Shown here one piece after another: positions 32,677 to 34,190 of a DNA stretch of 34,190 nucleotides. The stretch is from Planctomycetota bacterium (GTDB lineage: Bacteria; Planctomycetota; Brocadiia; JAJRTI01). A program made the translations under genes and the position numbers. Position 1 is the first letter of the stretch; each line of letters starts with the position of its first letter. The notes beneath the pieces were generated by a model. The model made no database searches. It saw nothing but the letters and a program-made list of their open reading frames with translations, and had not been told where the DNA came from. The stretch covers positions 1 to 34,190 of the forward strand of contig JAJRTI010000234.1 in NCBI GenBank assembly GCA_024278415.1, written 5' to 3'.

Positions 32677-34190
32677 ATGAACGCAAGACGACGGACACGC
32701 GCGCGGGCGGCACTCCCGGTTGGCGTCATCGTGGCCCTCAGCTTGTCGGCGTGCGCGGCCGACTGGCCCATGTGGCGCTACGGGCCGAATCGCGGCGCCG
32801 CTTCGCCGGAGCGCTTGCCCCGCGAGCTATACCTCCAGTGGTCCCGCGCGTTGCCCGCGCTCGAGCCGGCTTGGCCCGAGGAGCCGCGGCTCAGATTCGA
32901 CGGCCTGTACCAGCCTGTTGTCATGGGGCGGACGCTGTTCATCGGGTCGTCGCTCAACGACTCTCTCACGGCCTATGACACTGAGACGGGCGCCGAAAGG
33001 TGGCGTTTCTTCGCGGACGGCCCGGTTCGGTTCGCGCCCGTCGCCGCCAACGGCAAGGTGTGGTTCGCGTCGGACGACGGGTTCCTCTACTGCCTGAGCG
33101 CGGCCGACGGTTCACTCCTCTGGCGGTTTCGCGGCGGGCCGGCGAGCCGAAAACTGCTCGGCAACGGACGGCTGATCTCGGCCTGGCCGGCGAGGGGCGG
33201 CCCGGTGCTGGCCGATGGCGTGGTGTACTTCGCGGCCGGCATCTGGCCCTTCATGGGCGTGTTCGTCCATGCGCTGGACGCAGAGACCGGCCGAGTCATC
33301 TGGACGAACAAGGACTGCAATTCCCTCTATCGGATGGTCGACCACAACCTCTACGATTACATCGGCCTCTCGCCTCAGGGATACCTTGTGGCTGTCGGCG
33401 ACAAGCTGATTGTCCCTTGTGGTCGCTCGTGGCCCGCGTGCCTCGACCTAAGGACTGGCAAGCTCGTCTACTTCCGGCAGGGCCAGGAGATGAGCGATAC
33501 GATAGGCAAGGGCTGGAGCAAGCGCAGCTACCACGAAGGCAGTTGGCGCGTCGTCGCAAACTCTCGGTACATCTTTAACATGCTGAACTACGGAGGGCGC
33601 CACTATCGCTACATTCCCTCCTCGGGCACTTGGGGCGGCGTCCTTCGGCTCGGCGATGGCGGCCTCGTCCAGTTGGCGGCCAGGACCAATCTGTTGCCCC
33701 AATTGGTCCTAACCGACAACGCCATCTACGGCGCAAGCGGCGGCGTGCGCGCGTACAGGAATGGCGCGCTCGCCGAACGGGAGATCACGAGTGTCTCAGG
33801 CGCGGGCATTGTCGTTCAGGCCGATGGTGCGTCGCTGCCCATCGAACGAGCCCTCTTCACCAGCGCGGGGCCGAAGTCTCGGAATTACATCCACAAGGAG
33901 ATCCCCAGCCTCTTAGCGATTGCAAGAGACTACAACCTGACATTGGTGAAGTTGGACACTTCAGGGCTCGCCCGCAAGCCGAAGGAGGTCTTGGCGGCCA
34001 TGAAGGTCGGCTGGGTGCGTGTCGCAGGCCAGCCGGCGAAGGTCACGTTCCATCGGATGCTCCGCGACTGGTCGCAACACGCGTGCTGGACGAGGCCGTT
34101 CCCCGACGGAGAGGAGGTCTGGAACGGGTTGCGGCCGGACAAGGATTACGAGGGGGCGCCGTTTGCCGTCGTGACCTCCCGGCGCGTGAT
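32677..34190 (+). CDS. PQQ-type beta-propeller lipoprotein, 3' end outside window
   Basis: The frame is open from 32677 to the right edge (over 500 codons, no stop). The N-terminus is Arg-rich (NARRRTRARA), followed by a hydrophobic stretch and the lipobox LSAC, so it should be exported and lipid-anchored. PQQ/WD-like propeller blades are clear: DSLTAYDTETGAERWRFFAD, VWFASDDGFLYCLSAADGS, VFVHALDAETGRVIWTN. The first conserved words DWPMWRYGPNRG are typical of secreted PQQ-like proteins in Planctomycetes. The ATG is used here, but an in-frame TTG at 32668 fits the GGAGG better (9 nt). The later part (KEIPSLLAIARDYN onwards) is not recognised. Confidence 0.85.
   Translation, partial: MNARRRTRARAALPVGVIVALSLSACAADWPMWRYGPNRGAASPERLPRELYLQWSRALPALEPAWPEEPRLRFDGLYQPVVMGRTLFIGSSLNDSLTAYDTETGAERWRFFADGPVRFAPVAANGKVWFASDDGFLYCLSAADGSLLWRFRGGPASRKLLGNGRLISAWPARGGPVLADGVVYFAAGIWPFMGVFVHALDAETGRVIWTNKDCNSLYRMVDHNLYDYIGLSPQGYLVAVGDKLIVPCGRSWPACLDLRTGKLVYFRQGQEMSDTIGKGWSKRSYHEGSWRVVANSRYIFNMLNYGGRHYRYIPSSGTWGGVLRLGDGGLVQLAARTNLLPQLVLTDNAIYGASGGVRAYRNGALAEREITSVSGAGIVVQADGASLPIERALFTSAGPKSRNYIHKEIPSLLAIARDYNLTLVKLDTSGLARKPKEVLAAMKVGWVRVAGQPAKVTFHRMLRDWSQHACWTRPFPDGEEVWNGLRPDKDYEGAPFAVVTSRRV

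Overview
The window is about 34 kb of high-GC bacterial chromosome with mostly housekeeping genes on the minus strand and a block of large secreted proteins on the plus strand. The gene set suggests an anaerobic or facultative bacterium of the Planctomycetes/Lentisphaerae/Hydrogenedentes kind. The clues are a sulfatase with an added C-terminal domain, several secreted right-handed beta-helix proteins, a PQQ-propeller lipoprotein, a Hanks-type kinase next to an FHA-sigma54 regulator, a class III ribonucleotide reductase, and many short palindromic dispersed repeats. No rRNA marker is present, so the phylum is an inference.

Layout. 1-569: 3' end of a sulfatase (+). 689-3890: rpsB-tsf-pyrH-frr on the minus strand, behind a near-perfect sigma70 promoter at 3986-4013; a hairpin lies between rpsB and tsf, and a dispersed repeat lies between tsf and pyrH. 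4010-6565: multi-pass membrane protein with C-terminal TPRs (-). 6697-7548: orphan LolD/MacB-like ABC ATPase (-). 7808-8932: M14 carboxypeptidase (-). 9169-16964: three secreted beta-helix proteins (+), with a decayed partial copy of the first one at 12681-13237. That copy is split by a 208-bp element with 18-bp terminal inverted repeats and a 13-bp target duplication. 17105-19744: tandem alpha/beta-hydrolase fusion (-). 19975-24281: nrdR-nrdD-glutaredoxin-nrdG (-), with a consensus promoter whose -10 is covered by an NrdR box. 24590-27549: sugar nucleotidyltransferase, ispD and PIN/TRAM protein (-). 27633-30989: Ser/Thr kinase and FHA-GAF-sigma54 activator (-). 31069-32220: dGTPase-like HD hydrolase (-). 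32677 to the right edge: PQQ-propeller lipoprotein (+), cut by the window.

How the genes fit together. The sulfatase, the beta-helix proteins with carbohydrate-binding modules, the esterase fusion and the PQQ lipoprotein look like an export-heavy programme for breaking down sulfated or esterified polysaccharides. The nrd genes form a self-contained anaerobic dNTP synthesis operon with its own repressor and redoxin. The kinase/FHA-activator pair looks like a route from Thr phosphorylation to sigma54 promoters. I found no CRISPR array, tRNA, rRNA, transposase gene or phage gene. The most unusual items are the MITE-like element with its paralogous empty site, the repeat families placed at gene ends, the 26-bp palindrome that contains the Shine-Dalgarno of the last gene, and the double-hydrolase fusion.
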